Shown: positions 25,302 through 34,882, numbered from the stretch's first letter. The stretch: DNA of 64,000 nucleotides from UBA5239 sp031548025 (GCA_031548025.1 JAVBRM010000018.1:1-64000); one strand, 5' to 3'. Notes: a model not told the origin generated them from the letters alone. Made by a program: numbers and translations.

Positions 25302-27782
25302 ATGAGCAAGAACCCGTTTCCCGATTTCTTTATTGTGCCGGATATTGTGAATGAGAAAATCAAGGTAACCTTTACCGCATCGGAGCCGCTGTCGGAACTG
25401 CCGTGGCGCGTGGCGGACGCCGCCGGAAAAACCGTGGCCGAAGGGCGGGTATCCGGTGAGAAAATTGAGCTGGATATCGCTATGCCCGGATGCCGGTTGT
25501 GGAATATCAACGATCCGTATCTGTATACTTTTGAGATTGCCGAATGTCCGGTTGAGTTCGGTATGCGGACGATCGGCGTCAAGGGGCGTGACATCCTGTT
25601 GAACGGTGAGAAAATCTTCCTGAAGGGATATATCCGTGGACGGGAAGCGCATGACCACCCGAATATGCAAAATTTGAGTCTGACCGAATATTATGAGAAG
25701 AATTTGCGCGCGGCCAAGGATTATGGATTCAATCTGATCCGCTTTCATTCGCGGATTCCGGACGAGGAGTGTTTTGAAGTGGCCGACCGGTTGGGAATGC
25801 TGATCCATATCGAGATCCGCAAATATTACGGGCGGTATCAGAAGGAACGCGCCAAGATGGACTCGGACGCCGGAGAGATGATCAATGAAAACGCCTGGCG
25901 GCAGTCGATTCTGGACCTGCGCAACCATCCGTCGCTGTTGGTTTATTGCATGGGCAACGAGATCCGGCATCCCGGTACCAATCCGTTTGTCGAGCATATT
26001 GCCAACGTAACGAAGGAGTTGGACCCGACACGTTTGTTCATCGACACTTGCGCCCATGGCGAATTCGACCGCACTTATGTGGACTTCGACGTTCAGCACA
26101 TGTCTTATTTCTATCCGTATGGCAAGGATTACGACATGTTTGAGAATACTTATAACTGGCTGATTTACGGTTCATGCCGCGGCAGTCAGCTGACCGACGC
26201 CGACCGCGAGGACGATCCGAACTACAAGATCACCCGTGCGGTGAACCCGGAGCGCCCGGTCCTGGCCCATGAAATATGCCATTATACCGCTTTCCGCGAC
26301 CTCAAGGGGCTGGATGAGAAATTCAACCGCTATTGCCCGGAAAGCAAACCCTGGTGGATCGACGAACTCAAGAAGCTGGTCGAGCTCAAAGGTTGCGCGG
26401 ACGAGTATGACAAATTGCGGGAAGCCAGCCGCTTTTTCCAGTTCGTCAGCTGGAAACTCGGCATCGAAGCGGTGCGCCGCAGCAACTTGCTGTGCGGTTA
26501 CCATTTCCTCCAGTTCAGCGATACCGAACGCTATGAAAACAGCAATGGCATCGTGGACTGTTTCGACGACAAGACCGGGGTTTCGGAATCCGAATTCCTG
26601 AAATTCAATGCCGACACGGTATTGTTGGCGGACCTGCCGCGCCGGACCTTCTCCGAAGGCGAAAAAGTCCGGATTCCGATTTGGCTGTCGCATTTCGATG
26701 CCGCCATCAACGGCAACGGAAATTTTAGTTTTGAACTCAAGGAAAGCGGCAAAGTCATTCAGACCGGTAAGCTGGAAGGGATCGACCTTAACGAACGCGG
26801 CCGCCGCGAAATCGTCAGCATCGAACTGAAAATGCCGGTAAGCGCCAAGCCGCAGAAACTGGAATTGATCGCGAAAATCACCATTGTCAACGGCGGCGAG
26901 ATCGTCAACGACTGGCTGTTGTGGAACTTCCCGAACCGTCCGGCGGAGCTGAAAGCCCCGAAAGCCACGGTGGCGCTCGATGATGTCTGCATCCAGGCGC
27001 GTTATCCGCAATTCGTCAGCAGCGGCACTTTGGAAAAACCGGAAAAACTGCTGATTGTGAACCATTTTACCGACGATGTTTTCAAGCATCTGCGCAATGG
27101 CGGCGATGTACTGATGTTCTACCGGGTCCCGGAAAACCGCGACCGCAAGTTCGCCGCCAAGCCGGAACAGTATTACATGCCGTCGGTTTGGGACCGCTTG
27201 AAAGGGTGCATCTGGGATCGCGGCAACAATCTTGGCGCGTACATCAATCCGCATCCGGTATTCGACCAGTTCCCGCATGACGGGTTCATGGACCTGCAGT
27301 TCCACGGCCTGATCGACGACGCCGATAAGTTCAATCTCGATACCTTCCCGGTGCCGGTAACCCCGTTGATGCGCGGAGTCGACCGCCCGGTGCGCGACCG
27401 TTTTGACGTATACACTTACGGACTCTCGGAATTCCAGCCGGAATGGACTCTGCGCCGTTTCGGCTACGCAATTGAGCTGAAGGTCGGTTCCGGACGGTTG
27501 TTCATGACCGGGTTCAACTTTACGAAACTGGGCCAGGGAGCGCCGGAAGTCGGATGTATGTTCGAAGCAATCATCAATTATGTGACTTCGGAACAGTTCA
27601 AGCCGCAGGCAACAATCGCCCCGGAAGCCCTGGAAAGTTACCTTGCCGCGGCCCCGCGCCAGAAAGAGCGCAAGATGACCCAGTATTGGCAGTTGAACGA
27701 AGAACCGCTCGAATCCGCCCGTTACTGGAAGGAATCAGAAGAATACATCGCCGGGACCTTGAAGTATCCCGGCGAAAAATAA
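25302..27782 (+). CDS. Glycoside hydrolase family 2-like enzyme (cytoplasmic)
   Basis: An 826-aa enzyme without signal peptide. A short immunoglobulin-like region (about 10-90, ending LWNINDPYLYTFEI) precedes the GH2 TIM barrel (about 100-400), with ILLNGEKIFLKGY as the usual GH2 entry strand. The acid/base is Glu220 in CMGNEI and the nucleophile Glu324 in LAHEICHY. The usual N-terminal sugar-binding jelly roll is missing. The C-terminal 420 residues are beta-rich. It could be a beta-galactosidase, glucuronidase or mannosidase; substrate cannot be told. AAAGGAGG precedes the ATG. The NagB-like and deacetylase genes downstream suggest an amino-sugar-containing glycoside. Confidence 0.85.
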   Translation: MSKNPFPDFFIVPDIVNEKIKVTFTASEPLSELPWRVADAAGKTVAEGRVSGEKIELDIAMPGCRLWNINDPYLYTFEIAECPVEFGMRTIGVKGRDILLNGEKIFLKGYIRGREAHDHPNMQNLSLTEYYEKNLRAAKDYGFNLIRFHSRIPDEECFEVADRLGMLIHIEIRKYYGRYQKERAKMDSDAGEMINENAWRQSILDLRNHPSLLVYCMGNEIRHPGTNPFVEHIANVTKELDPTRLFIDTCAHGEFDRTYVDFDVQHMSYFYPYGKDYDMFENTYNWLIYGSCRGSQLTDADREDDPNYKITRAVNPERPVLAHEICHYTAFRDLKGLDEKFNRYCPESKPWWIDELKKLVELKGCADEYDKLREASRFFQFVSWKLGIEAVRRSNLLCGYHFLQFSDTERYENSNGIVDCFDDKTGVSESEFLKFNADTVLLADLPRRTFSEGEKVRIPIWLSHFDAAINGNGNFSFELKESGKVIQTGKLEGIDLNERGRREIVSIELKMPVSAKPQKLELIAKITIVNGGEIVNDWLLWNFPNRPAELKAPKATVALDDVCIQARYPQFVSSGTLEKPEKLLIVNHFTDDVFKHLRNGGDVLMFYRVPENRDRKFAAKPEQYYMPSVWDRLKGCIWDRGNNLGAYINPHPVFDQFPHDGFMDLQFHGLIDDADKFNLDTFPVPVTPLMRGVDRPVRDRFDVYTYGLSEFQPEWTLRRFGYAIELKVGSGRLFMTGFNFTKLGQGAPEVGCMFEAIINYVTSEQFKPQATIAPEALESYLAAAPRQKERKMTQYWQLNEEPLESARYWKESEEYIAGTLKYPGEK

Positions 27783-27789
27783 TAAGCTC

Positions 27790-27942
27790 TTATTTAGTGG
27801 TGAGATACACCTTGCCCGGGAAAATCTCACCTTCACCGCTTCCGGTCGGAAAGTCCAATGTGTGATTTTTATCACCGCCCCAATGCTGGACTTTCTGTCC
27901 GCCGTCTTGACGGAAGAGGATTCCCTGACTTTTTTTCCAATC
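27790..27942 (-). pseudogene. 3' remnant of an unidentified gene
   Basis: On the minus strand 50 codons are open before a TAA at 27790-27792, after an in-frame TAA upstream. They end in LFRQDGGQKVQHWGGDKNHT, then LDFPTG, and finally FPGKVYLTTK. The composition is that of a real secreted or beta-rich protein, but there is no start or ribosome site. This is probably the surviving tail of a gene lost by deletion between the GH2 and NagB-like genes. I do not recognise the family. Confidence 0.45.
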
Positions 27943-27955
27943 CGGGCTTTACTTT

Positions 27956-27985
27956 TTGCTAATGCGGGCTTTATTATTATATAAT
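27956..27985 (+). promoter_or_regulatory. Promoter for the NagB-like/PIG-L operon
   Basis: TTGCTA (27956-27961) and TATAAT (27980-27985) are 18 bases apart, 46 bases before the NagB-like start. The gene can therefore be transcribed separately from GH2. Confidence 0.55.
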
Positions 27986-28030
27986 GGAATATTTCTGTAA
28001 AAGGAGCTAACCAATACTAAGGAGCAGAAA

Positions 28031-28957
28031 ATGATCAATTACAGCAAAATCGCCCCGGATTGGTGGGATTACACCACTCTCGACCGTGAACTTCTTGATG
28101 ACGCCGCCCGTTTGAGCGCCGACGACATCCTGAAATTATCCCGTCCCGGTTTTACGGTCAAGTTTTATGATACCGTACAGGATTTCTATCTTGCGGAAGC
28201 GTTGGAGTACATCGCCGCCTGGATGCAGGCCACCGAAGACAAGCCGTGCGGCGTTTGCGGCCCGATCGGCCCGACCGAACAACTTCCGCTGGTCGCCAGA
28301 CTGGTTAATGAATTGAACCTGAACCTGCGTCATTGCCATTTCTGGGGCATGGACGAGTGGGTGATCGACGGCAAGGAAGTCGGACCGGATTTCGCGCTGG
28401 GCTTCCGCAAGGCCGATATGGACCTCTGTTTCAATCTGATCCGCCCGGAACTCCGGATGCCGGAAAAGAATATGCATTTCCCGGCCATGGACGTCAGTGA
28501 ATTTGTCAAATCCTGGGATTTGGCCGATTGCCTCCTGATGCAGGGCGGCCAGGGCGAAACCAAACACTGGGCGTTCAACGATCCGGTCAAGCGCGAAGGC
28601 AAATATGCCGACAATCCGCCGACCCCGGAAGAATACCGCAAGCTCGGAACCCGCCACGTCAAGCTCCATCCGATTACCCTGATGCAGAATGCCCGTACAT
28701 CCGGCGGCGGTACCGTTCAGAATGTTCCGTCCGAAGCCGTTACCGTCGGCCCGGTCGAAACCTGGAAAGCCAAGAAGATCTCCATCTGGCATCCCGGACA
28801 CCATGACAATCCGTTCGGCTTGCGTCTTTCTTCTCTCATGATCGGCAAGAAGATCGCCGACTCCCGCGTGCCGATGTCACTGTTGGCCGACCATCCGAAC
28901 GTGCATTTTAATTTCCTGCGCAGCGGTATCGGCGTTTGCGACGTGGAAATGCATTGA
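28031..28957 (+). CDS. Glucosamine-6-phosphate isomerase-like protein (NagB/SugarP isomerase fold)
   Basis: A 308-aa cytoplasmic protein with the NagB/RpiA/CoA-transferase fold. CGVCGPIGPTEQLPLVARLV recalls the phosphate-binding loop, and HFWGMDEWVID (about 101-111) carries the Asp/Glu of the NagB active-site region. LMQGGQGETKHWAFNDP matches the GIGxDGHIAFNEP segment of NagB in a divergent form. That suggests conversion of an amino-sugar phosphate or a related sugar. Divergence from true NagB is clear, so the substrate is uncertain. The start has AAGGAG 6 bases upstream. It is followed after 19 bases by a PIG-L deacetylase, a pairing that fits N-acetylated sugar breakdown. Confidence 0.8.
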   Translation: MINYSKIAPDWWDYTTLDRELLDDAARLSADDILKLSRPGFTVKFYDTVQDFYLAEALEYIAAWMQATEDKPCGVCGPIGPTEQLPLVARLVNELNLNLRHCHFWGMDEWVIDGKEVGPDFALGFRKADMDLCFNLIRPELRMPEKNMHFPAMDVSEFVKSWDLADCLLMQGGQGETKHWAFNDPVKREGKYADNPPTPEEYRKLGTRHVKLHPITLMQNARTSGGGTVQNVPSEAVTVGPVETWKAKKISIWHPGHHDNPFGLRLSSLMIGKKIADSRVPMSLLADHPNVHFNFLRSGIGVCDVEMH

Positions 28958-28976
28958 TCCGGAGATGGCGTAAAAA

Positions 28977-29780
28977 ATGAAAAAAACTGCATTTGCCATC
29001 GCGTCGCATCCTGACGATATCGACTACATGATGGCTGGAACTCTGCTGGCGTTGAAAAACGCCGGCTATGAGATTCATTATATGAATATCGCCAACGGTT
29101 CCTGCGGCACCAACCAGTATGACCGCGAAACCATCACCAGAATGCGTCGCGAAGAGGCCAAGACCTCGGCGGGCGTCATCGGCGCGATATTTCATGACAG
29201 CATTTGCGACGACCTGGAAGTATTTTACTGCAAGGAAGCTCTTGAGCGTCTGATCCCGGTCGTGCGTGAAGTCAATCCGGAAATCGTCCTGACCCACGGC
29301 CCCTATGATTACATGGAGGACCATGTCAATTCCGGGCGTCTGGCGGTGACCGCCGCCTTTTCCCGCGGAATGGTTCCGGCGCCGTGCGTGCCGCCGGTTC
29401 CGGTGGTTGACGGCAAAGTCACGGTATATCACTCCATGCCCCACAGTATTACCGATTCGCTGCGGCGGCCGGTGATACCCGGCTTGTTCGTCAATATCAC
29501 CGATGCCGTCGAATACAAGAAAAAGATGCTGGCATGTCATCTCAGCCAGGGCGCTTGGCTGGATTCCAGCCAGGGCAGCTCATTTGTCGACGATATGGTC
29601 AAACGCGGCCGTTATTTCGGCAAGATGTCCGGCAAGTACGAATACGCCGAAGGCTGGATTCGTCATAACCACATCGGCTTCTGCAATCCGGCCGACGATC
29701 CGCTGACTGCGGCCCTCGGCGCGAATGCCATGATTAACGAAGAATTCGAGAAAGCGATCAAAATCGATTTCTGGGATTAA
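28977..29780 (+). CDS. PIG-L family N-deacetylase
   Basis: A 267-aa zinc-dependent deacetylase of the LmbE/PIG-L family. The N terminus AFAIASHPDD supplies His11, Asp13 and Asp14 of the metal site, and YMEDHVNSGR (His about 114) gives the third ligand. These enzymes remove acetyl groups from GlcNAc moieties in glycolipids, mycothiol or bacillithiol precursors, or diacetylchitobiose. There is no signal peptide. It sits 19 bases after the NagB-like gene, so deacetylation followed by isomerisation/deamination of an amino sugar is a reasonable pathway. Its end is 14 bases from the convergent protease-like gene. Confidence 0.88.
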   Translation: MKKTAFAIASHPDDIDYMMAGTLLALKNAGYEIHYMNIANGSCGTNQYDRETITRMRREEAKTSAGVIGAIFHDSICDDLEVFYCKEALERLIPVVREVNPEIVLTHGPYDYMEDHVNSGRLAVTAAFSRGMVPAPCVPPVPVVDGKVTVYHSMPHSITDSLRRPVIPGLFVNITDAVEYKKKMLACHLSQGAWLDSSQGSSFVDDMVKRGRYFGKMSGKYEYAEGWIRHNHIGFCNPADDPLTAALGANAMINEEFEKAIKIDFWD

Positions 29781-29794
29781 TTTTCAGGTCTGAA

Positions 29795-31987
29795 TTACTT
29801 CCGGCGGGACGACGGCTGATTGATCGGCGCGTAAGCCCCGCCGGTTGCTTTTCGCCCGGTTTCATTTTCTTTCTGCTGCTGCTGAATGCGGGAGAGCTTT
29901 TGCTTGGAATATGGAGTGTTCCCGATATCGTTCAGCAACAATTGTTTTAACGAGTACAAGGTGTCGTGGTAAATCCTGACATATAACTTCTGCCCCGGAC
30001 GATATGAGCTGTCCGCCCAGAGGACGTTGGCGGTAAACTGATCCTTCTTGAACACCACATAGTCGAAATTATAAAAATTATTGTCGATGATTTTGACGAT
30101 CGGTTCTCCGAACATTTGCTCCAGCGAGTTGATTACTTCATGGGTGATGCTGGTCGAATAATCGAATTCCAACGTGATTTCCGTCAGCCGGTCCACGATA
30201 TAAGCGGTTTTGGTCTGACCGGCATTCAGAAGTATCGGATTGCGCTCAAAAGAGATAGCTTTCAGGATTCCGGCAAATTCCATGGTCGTACACTCATCCT
30301 CGTTGCGCAACGCGGTACTGGCGGTCGCGGCGGTCCAGCCGAGCTGCAGCCCGCCGTAAGTCAGCGCTCCATAAGTAATGCCGCCTGGGCTGTAACCGCG
30401 CGGCAACTCGTAAAATGTCTTGGAGACGGAACCGGCCCCCTCGCAAAGTTGACAGCGAATCAGTTGCGGTGAGATATTACCCCGGTCGATCCGGGATTGA
30501 GTATTCGGAGCCTTGCCGCGGCCGTTGCAATGCTGGCAAGTGAAGTTACTTTTGCGGTATTTGGAAATTTGCCGGTAAACGGCAAGAGCATTTTTCTTGT
30601 CACTGTTCGAAGCATAGTTTATCGACAGCGCCAACCGGGCGGCACTGGAATAAATAACCAGCATTTCGTCTTTCAGCAGAGTCTGGATGAACTTTACCGG
30701 GCTGGTATAGCTGTACAAATAACCGAACGGTTCAAAGATCCGGTTGAAATCGCCTTCCAGTTGCAGATCCGCATGTTTCTCCGGATTGAACACCCAGTCC
30801 AGGAATTCTTTCGAAAAAAGACGTCTGGCCTTGGTCAGGTCGCGATATATTTTCAATTCGGCCTGTTGTTCCTCGGGGTCGTAAATACCCATTTCATTGA
30901 AATTGAGATTGTCGATCCGGGTGGCGAAGCGCCGGATTGCCGGAACGATCTCAATCAGCTTGCCATGGGCATAACTTTTGACTTTCTGACGGAATCTGGT
31001 ATCATCGTACCAGATGCTGTCCTCAAGCATTCTGAGAGAGGTCGCTACCCCGACTACCCGGTTGTTGGTGATGATCGGGCCGCCGCTGTTGCCGGGGACG
31101 ATACCGGCGTTGACCTCGATCCGGGACGGACCGATGCCCTGCAGTATTCCCTTCTGTTCGGTAGCGACTTCATCGCCGAGGCTGTTGCCATACGCCGACA
31201 ACTTGGTATTCAGTGCCAATGACGCCACCTGATAATCCAGTTCCAGCGGCACGATTCCTTCCGGAATATCGACTTCCAGAATCGCGATATCGCGGTCCTG
31301 GGCGATCAAGGCGGCCTTGGGCTTGTACTGATTGGATTGGCCGTCATGAATTTTGGGATTTTCCATGGTCACGTAGACGTGGGCATTGGTGACGATTACC
31401 GGTATACCGTACAGATTGCAGATAAAACCGCTTCCCGCCCCGCTGTCGCTTTTGAAAAATATGATATTGGGAATGATGTTCTGATATTTGCGCTTGGCGC
31501 TGCTGAAAGGGGAGGGCGTATAGTTTTCGCGGGCCCGGCGAAGTTTGCTCAGCAATGCTTCTCCGGCCAGATAAAATTCACTTTTCGCGGTTGAAGTTTT
31601 TGTACTTTCAACTTTGCGCCCGACCGGAGCTTTGCTCTGGCTGAACCCGAAAAGGTATTTGTACTCAGCCGGCAGCTTATCCGCTTTGATCCGCACGGAA
31701 AAACCATCCTTACCCAGCATAATCTGCTCCGAATCGATTTTTTCCAGACGGTGATTCCGGTATACCCTGCCGTCGACGGTGCTGATGGTTATCGGCTCGA
31801 CATCCTGATACCTGACTGTTTTTTCGCCATACATGGAAGTGATTTTCAAATTCTCGCCATCGACCGCCGTCAAAACCGGACCGGTAAAAGCCACGCCGCC
31901 GACCACGATCACCGGTTCCTCCGCATTGATCCCCCATACCGCGGCCAATAATATAAACAGCCCCAAAAATTTCATCATCATCTCCAT
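29795..31987 (-). CDS. Secreted trypsin-like (S1C) serine protease with a DnaJ-type zinc finger
   Basis: A 730-aa protein with a signal peptide (about 1-22, cut after GINA). A small beta domain (about 25-110) is followed by a trypsin-like domain (about 160-345): TNAHVY gives His203, DRDIAILEVD the Asp, and PGNSGGPI Ser301, a complete DegP/HtrA-type triad. There is no PDZ domain. Further on (about 495-535) two CxxCxGxG-like repeats (CQHCNGRG and CQLCEGAG) match half of the DnaJ zinc finger. The C-terminal region is beta-rich. A protease joined to a chaperone-type zinc finger suggests periplasmic protein quality control. Several Met codons at the start leave translation at 31987 or 12 bases later open. 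Confidence 0.82.
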   Translation of the reverse strand: MEMMMKFLGLFILLAAVWGINAEEPVIVVGGVAFTGPVLTAVDGENLKITSMYGEKTVRYQDVEPITISTVDGRVYRNHRLEKIDSEQIMLGKDGFSVRIKADKLPAEYKYLFGFSQSKAPVGRKVESTKTSTAKSEFYLAGEALLSKLRRARENYTPSPFSSAKRKYQNIIPNIIFFKSDSGAGSGFICNLYGIPVIVTNAHVYVTMENPKIHDGQSNQYKPKAALIAQDRDIAILEVDIPEGIVPLELDYQVASLALNTKLSAYGNSLGDEVATEQKGILQGIGPSRIEVNAGIVPGNSGGPIITNNRVVGVATSLRMLEDSIWYDDTRFRQKVKSYAHGKLIEIVPAIRRFATRIDNLNFNEMGIYDPEEQQAELKIYRDLTKARRLFSKEFLDWVFNPEKHADLQLEGDFNRIFEPFGYLYSYTSPVKFIQTLLKDEMLVIYSSAARLALSINYASNSDKKNALAVYRQISKYRKSNFTCQHCNGRGKAPNTQSRIDRGNISPQLIRCQLCEGAGSVSKTFYELPRGYSPGGITYGALTYGGLQLGWTAATASTALRNEDECTTMEFAGILKAISFERNPILLNAGQTKTAYIVDRLTEITLEFDYSTSITHEVINSLEQMFGEPIVKIIDNNFYNFDYVVFKKDQFTANVLWADSSYRPGQKLYVRIYHDTLYSLKQLLLNDIGNTPYSKQKLSRIQQQQKENETGRKATGGAYAPINQPSSRRK

Positions 31988-32127
31988 AGTATATATAGCG
32001 AGCCTAAAGTACCATAAGATGCCCGATATTTCAATTTCATAATCGGAAAATTCCGGAAATTCCAGAAAAAATTCAAATAGCCTATTGCATATCGCACCGG
32101 TACGATCAAAGAGAAGGAAGCTGGAGA

Positions 32128-32601
32128 CTATTGATAAAGATTCACATGATGCTTTTTAAGGAAAGTTCGGAGCTTGTATCTATATTCTGGAACAATGTCA
32201 ATATCGGAGCGGATTGGTAATATGCCTCGAACACTTATTCCATTATGATAAGAAATGGAAGCCAGTTCTTCACCTGATTTCTGAAATGAAAATTGCAAGT
32301 CTCCAAGACACTTACAATAAGAACCTTTTCTTGGCAGTTTGAGTTTCAACAGAGAAAAAAACTCTTTCACGTCTTCACCGGTGAGTTTAATATCTGGACC
32401 TTCAAGCGGAGCGATATGATGAATGATGATCGTGTCCGATTGTTGTTTAAACATCTGAAGTTTTTCTCGCAGGTCTCTGTTCGTAAATCCATCAATGGAA
32501 ACAGGCCATAGCAGATACAACCAAATAACGATACTCACTGCCAGAAGAATAGACGATATTGAAATTTTCACCTTCTGTTTCATAAGTAAATTATAATCCA
32601 T
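32128..32601 (-). CDS. Single-pass membrane protein of unknown function
   Basis: About 157 residues starting MDYNLLMKQK, or six fewer if the second Met is used. One membrane helix (ISSILLAVSIVIWLYLLWPV) is followed by a soluble region of about 120 residues containing YCKCLGDLQFSF. No family is recognised, and neither start has a strong ribosome site. A longer open frame to 32817 would run through the pckG terminator and is rejected. It lies downstream of that terminator on the same strand. Confidence 0.5.
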   Translation of the reverse strand: MDYNLLMKQKVKISISSILLAVSIVIWLYLLWPVSIDGFTNRDLREKLQMFKQQSDTIIIHHIAPLEGPDIKLTGEDVKEFFSLLKLKLPRKGSYCKCLGDLQFSFQKSGEELASISYHNGISVRGILPIRSDIDIVPEYRYKLRTFLKKHHVNLYQ

Positions 32602-32774
32602 AAATTCTATTTTGTCAATCAAAACCATAGCGGTTGTCCACGAAAACAGGACAACTTGATGTATGAGGTAAGTGAAAAGTGAGGTGGGGCGCTCTGTCTC
32701 AGAGCGCCGTTCTCGCCGGGCCGAATATCCTGTCGCCTTCGGGTAACCCGGTAAATCATGGGAAAACGGGCAAT

Positions 32775-32802
32775 AAAAAACCCGCCCTTTTAACGGGGCG
32801 GG
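32775..32802 (-). terminator. Rho-independent terminator after pckG
   Basis: The stem CCCGCCC/GGGCGGG (32781-32787 and 32796-32802) with a short loop is followed on the minus strand by six T. It lies 18 bases after the pckG stop. Confidence 0.9.
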
Positions 32803-32820
32803 TGTATCTCTATGCAATAA

Positions 32821-34629
32821 TTATTTGCTGAGACGTGCTTCGAGCTGATCGAGCTGATCGACCAGGCCCTTCGGCATATGGGTACCGAATTTGGCATAAT
32901 ATTCACGGATGCCGGGAACATCTTTCAGCCATTCGGATTTGTCGACTTTGAGCAGTTCGGCCATGTCTTCAGCGGAAATATCGAGACCGCTTACGTCGAT
33001 GTCGCTCTGCTTCGGCATGTAACCGATAGCGGTTTCTTCCGCGCCGATTTCGCCGTTGACGCGCTGAATAACCCACTTGAGGACGCGGCTGTTGTCTCCA
33101 AAGCCGGGCCACAGGAATTTGCCGTCGGCGGATTTACGGAACCAGTTAACGTAGAAGAATTTCGGCAGAACGTCCTGATTCTGGGCGCCGGCGCCGATCT
33201 TCAACCAGTGTGCGAAATAATCGCCCATGTTGTAACCGCAGAAGGGCAGCATGGCGAACGGGTCGCGGCGGAGCTGACCGATATTGCCGAAAGCGGCGGC
33301 GGTCATTTCAGAAGCGACGATCGAACCCATGAAGGTACCGTGTTCCCAGTTGAAAGCCTGGTGGACCAGCGGCACTACGGACGGACGGCGTCCGCCGAAC
33401 AGAATCGCGGAGATCGGCACACCGGTGGGATCTTCCCATTTGGCGTCGATCACCGGGCACTGATAAGCCGGAGTGGTGAAACGGGCGTTCGGATGAGCTG
33501 CCGGGGTTTCGCTGGCCGGAGTCCAGGGCTGGTCTTTCCAGTCGATGAGGTTGGCCGGTTTCGGCTTGCTCATGCCTTCCCACCAGACGGTTTTCTTGTC
33601 CGGAGTCAGGGCTACGTTGGTGAAAATGCTGTTGCCGGCTTCGACAGTCAGCATCGCATTCGGATTGGATTCCATGGAAGTACCGGGGGCCACGCCGAAG
33701 AAACCGGCTTCCGGGTTGATGGCGTACAGACGGCCATCCTTGCCGAATTTCATCCAGGCGATATCGTCGCCGACGGTTTCGACTTTCCAGCCGGGAATGG
33801 TCGGGATCAGCATGGCCAGGTTGGTTTTGCCGCAGGCGCTCGGGAAGGCCGCTGCGATGTATCTCTTTTCGCCGTTGGGCGGGGTGATGCCGAGGATCAG
33901 CATGTGTTCGGCCAGCCAGCCTTCGTCATGAGCCATGGCGGAAGCGATACGCAGGGCGAAACATTTTTTGCCGAGCAGGGCGTTGCCGCCGTAACCGGAA
34001 CCGAACGACCAGATTTCGCGGGTCTTCGGGAAATGTGAAATATACTTTTCGGTGTTGCAAGGCCATGCGGTATCGGCCTGGCCGGGCTGCAGGGGAGCGC
34101 CAACGGAGTGGAGGCAACGGACCCATTCGCCATTGCCGAGGACGTCGAACACGGCCTTGCCCATACGGGTCATAATGCGCATGTTCAGAACCACGTATTC
34201 AGAATCGGTCAATTCAACGCCGATCTGGGCGATATTGGAACCAAGCGGGCCCATGCTGAAAGGAATCACGAACATGGTGCGGCCTTTCATGCAGCCGTTA
34301 TAAAGCTTGGTCATGGTGGTTTTCATTTCGGCGGGAGCCATCCAGTTGTTGGTCGGGCCGGCCTGTTCCTGAGTTTCGGTACAGATATATGTACGGTCTT
34401 CCACGCGGGCCACGTCGGCCGGGACTGAACGGGCATAATAGCTGTTGGACGGTGTTTCGAGCTTGGTGAAAATCCCGCCTTTGACTAATTTGTCGGCCAG
34501 AGTATTGTACTCTTCTTCGCTGCCGTCACACCAATAAACGCCATCAGGCTGACAGATTTCAGCCCATTCTTTGACCCACTGGACCAATTTTTCATTCTTG
34601 GTCAGCGGTTCGTTCAGAAATTTAACCAT
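32821..34629 (-). CDS. pckG: Phosphoenolpyruvate carboxykinase (GTP)
   Basis: A 602-aa full-length enzyme interconverting oxaloacetate and PEP with GTP/GDP. The kinase-1a loop FPSACGKTNLAML is at about 263-275, the hyper-reactive Cys being in SACGKT. The kinase-2/metal motif VGDDIAWMKFG follows at about 290, and the Arg-rich substrate site FGGRRPSVVPL at about 405. In fermentative anaerobes it often runs in the CO2-fixing direction toward succinate. The ribosome site GGAGG is 5 bases before the ATG, and a promoter and terminator frame it as a single-gene unit. Confidence 0.97.
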   Translation of the reverse strand: MVKFLNEPLTKNEKLVQWVKEWAEICQPDGVYWCDGSEEEYNTLADKLVKGGIFTKLETPSNSYYARSVPADVARVEDRTYICTETQEQAGPTNNWMAPAEMKTTMTKLYNGCMKGRTMFVIPFSMGPLGSNIAQIGVELTDSEYVVLNMRIMTRMGKAVFDVLGNGEWVRCLHSVGAPLQPGQADTAWPCNTEKYISHFPKTREIWSFGSGYGGNALLGKKCFALRIASAMAHDEGWLAEHMLILGITPPNGEKRYIAAAFPSACGKTNLAMLIPTIPGWKVETVGDDIAWMKFGKDGRLYAINPEAGFFGVAPGTSMESNPNAMLTVEAGNSIFTNVALTPDKKTVWWEGMSKPKPANLIDWKDQPWTPASETPAAHPNARFTTPAYQCPVIDAKWEDPTGVPISAILFGGRRPSVVPLVHQAFNWEHGTFMGSIVASEMTAAAFGNIGQLRRDPFAMLPFCGYNMGDYFAHWLKIGAGAQNQDVLPKFFYVNWFRKSADGKFLWPGFGDNSRVLKWVIQRVNGEIGAEETAIGYMPKQSDIDVSGLDISAEDMAELLKVDKSEWLKDVPGIREYYAKFGTHMPKGLVDQLDQLEARLSK

Positions 34630-34710
34630 AATGCCTCCAAAGTTTGCACTGTTCGGGTTATTAATTTGCTGCTATGCCTACAGCAAGATTTCCTATACAA
34701 AAGTTTGAGC

Positions 34711-34739
34711 AATATAGCATTAACCAATTATTTTTTCAA
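34711..34739 (-). promoter_or_regulatory. Promoter of pckG
   Basis: On the minus strand TTGAAA (34739-34734) and TATATT (34716-34711) are 17 bases apart, about 80 bases before the pckG start. Confidence 0.55.
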
Positions 34740-34831
34740 GCACGGAAACCGAACTGCCGCCAATAAATTTCCGTCTTTTTTTGAGGAAAAACAAATTCCC
34801 GCTTTTTTTTGAATTTTTTCACGAAAGCTGT

Positions 34832-34859
34832 TTGACAAAGCCTGGTATCGGGGTATATT
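34832..34859 (+). promoter_or_regulatory. Promoter of tRNA-Val
   Basis: TTGACA (34832-34837), a 16-base spacer and TATATT (34854-34859) end 23 bases before the mature tRNA 5' end. A perfect -35 suits a strongly expressed stable RNA. Confidence 0.7.
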
Positions 34860-34882
34860 AATAGCCTTTTCAATGACCTTAG

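Noticed and set aside
32878..34038. Plus-strand open frame of 386 codons
   Set aside because: Antisense to pckG, whose identity is certain.
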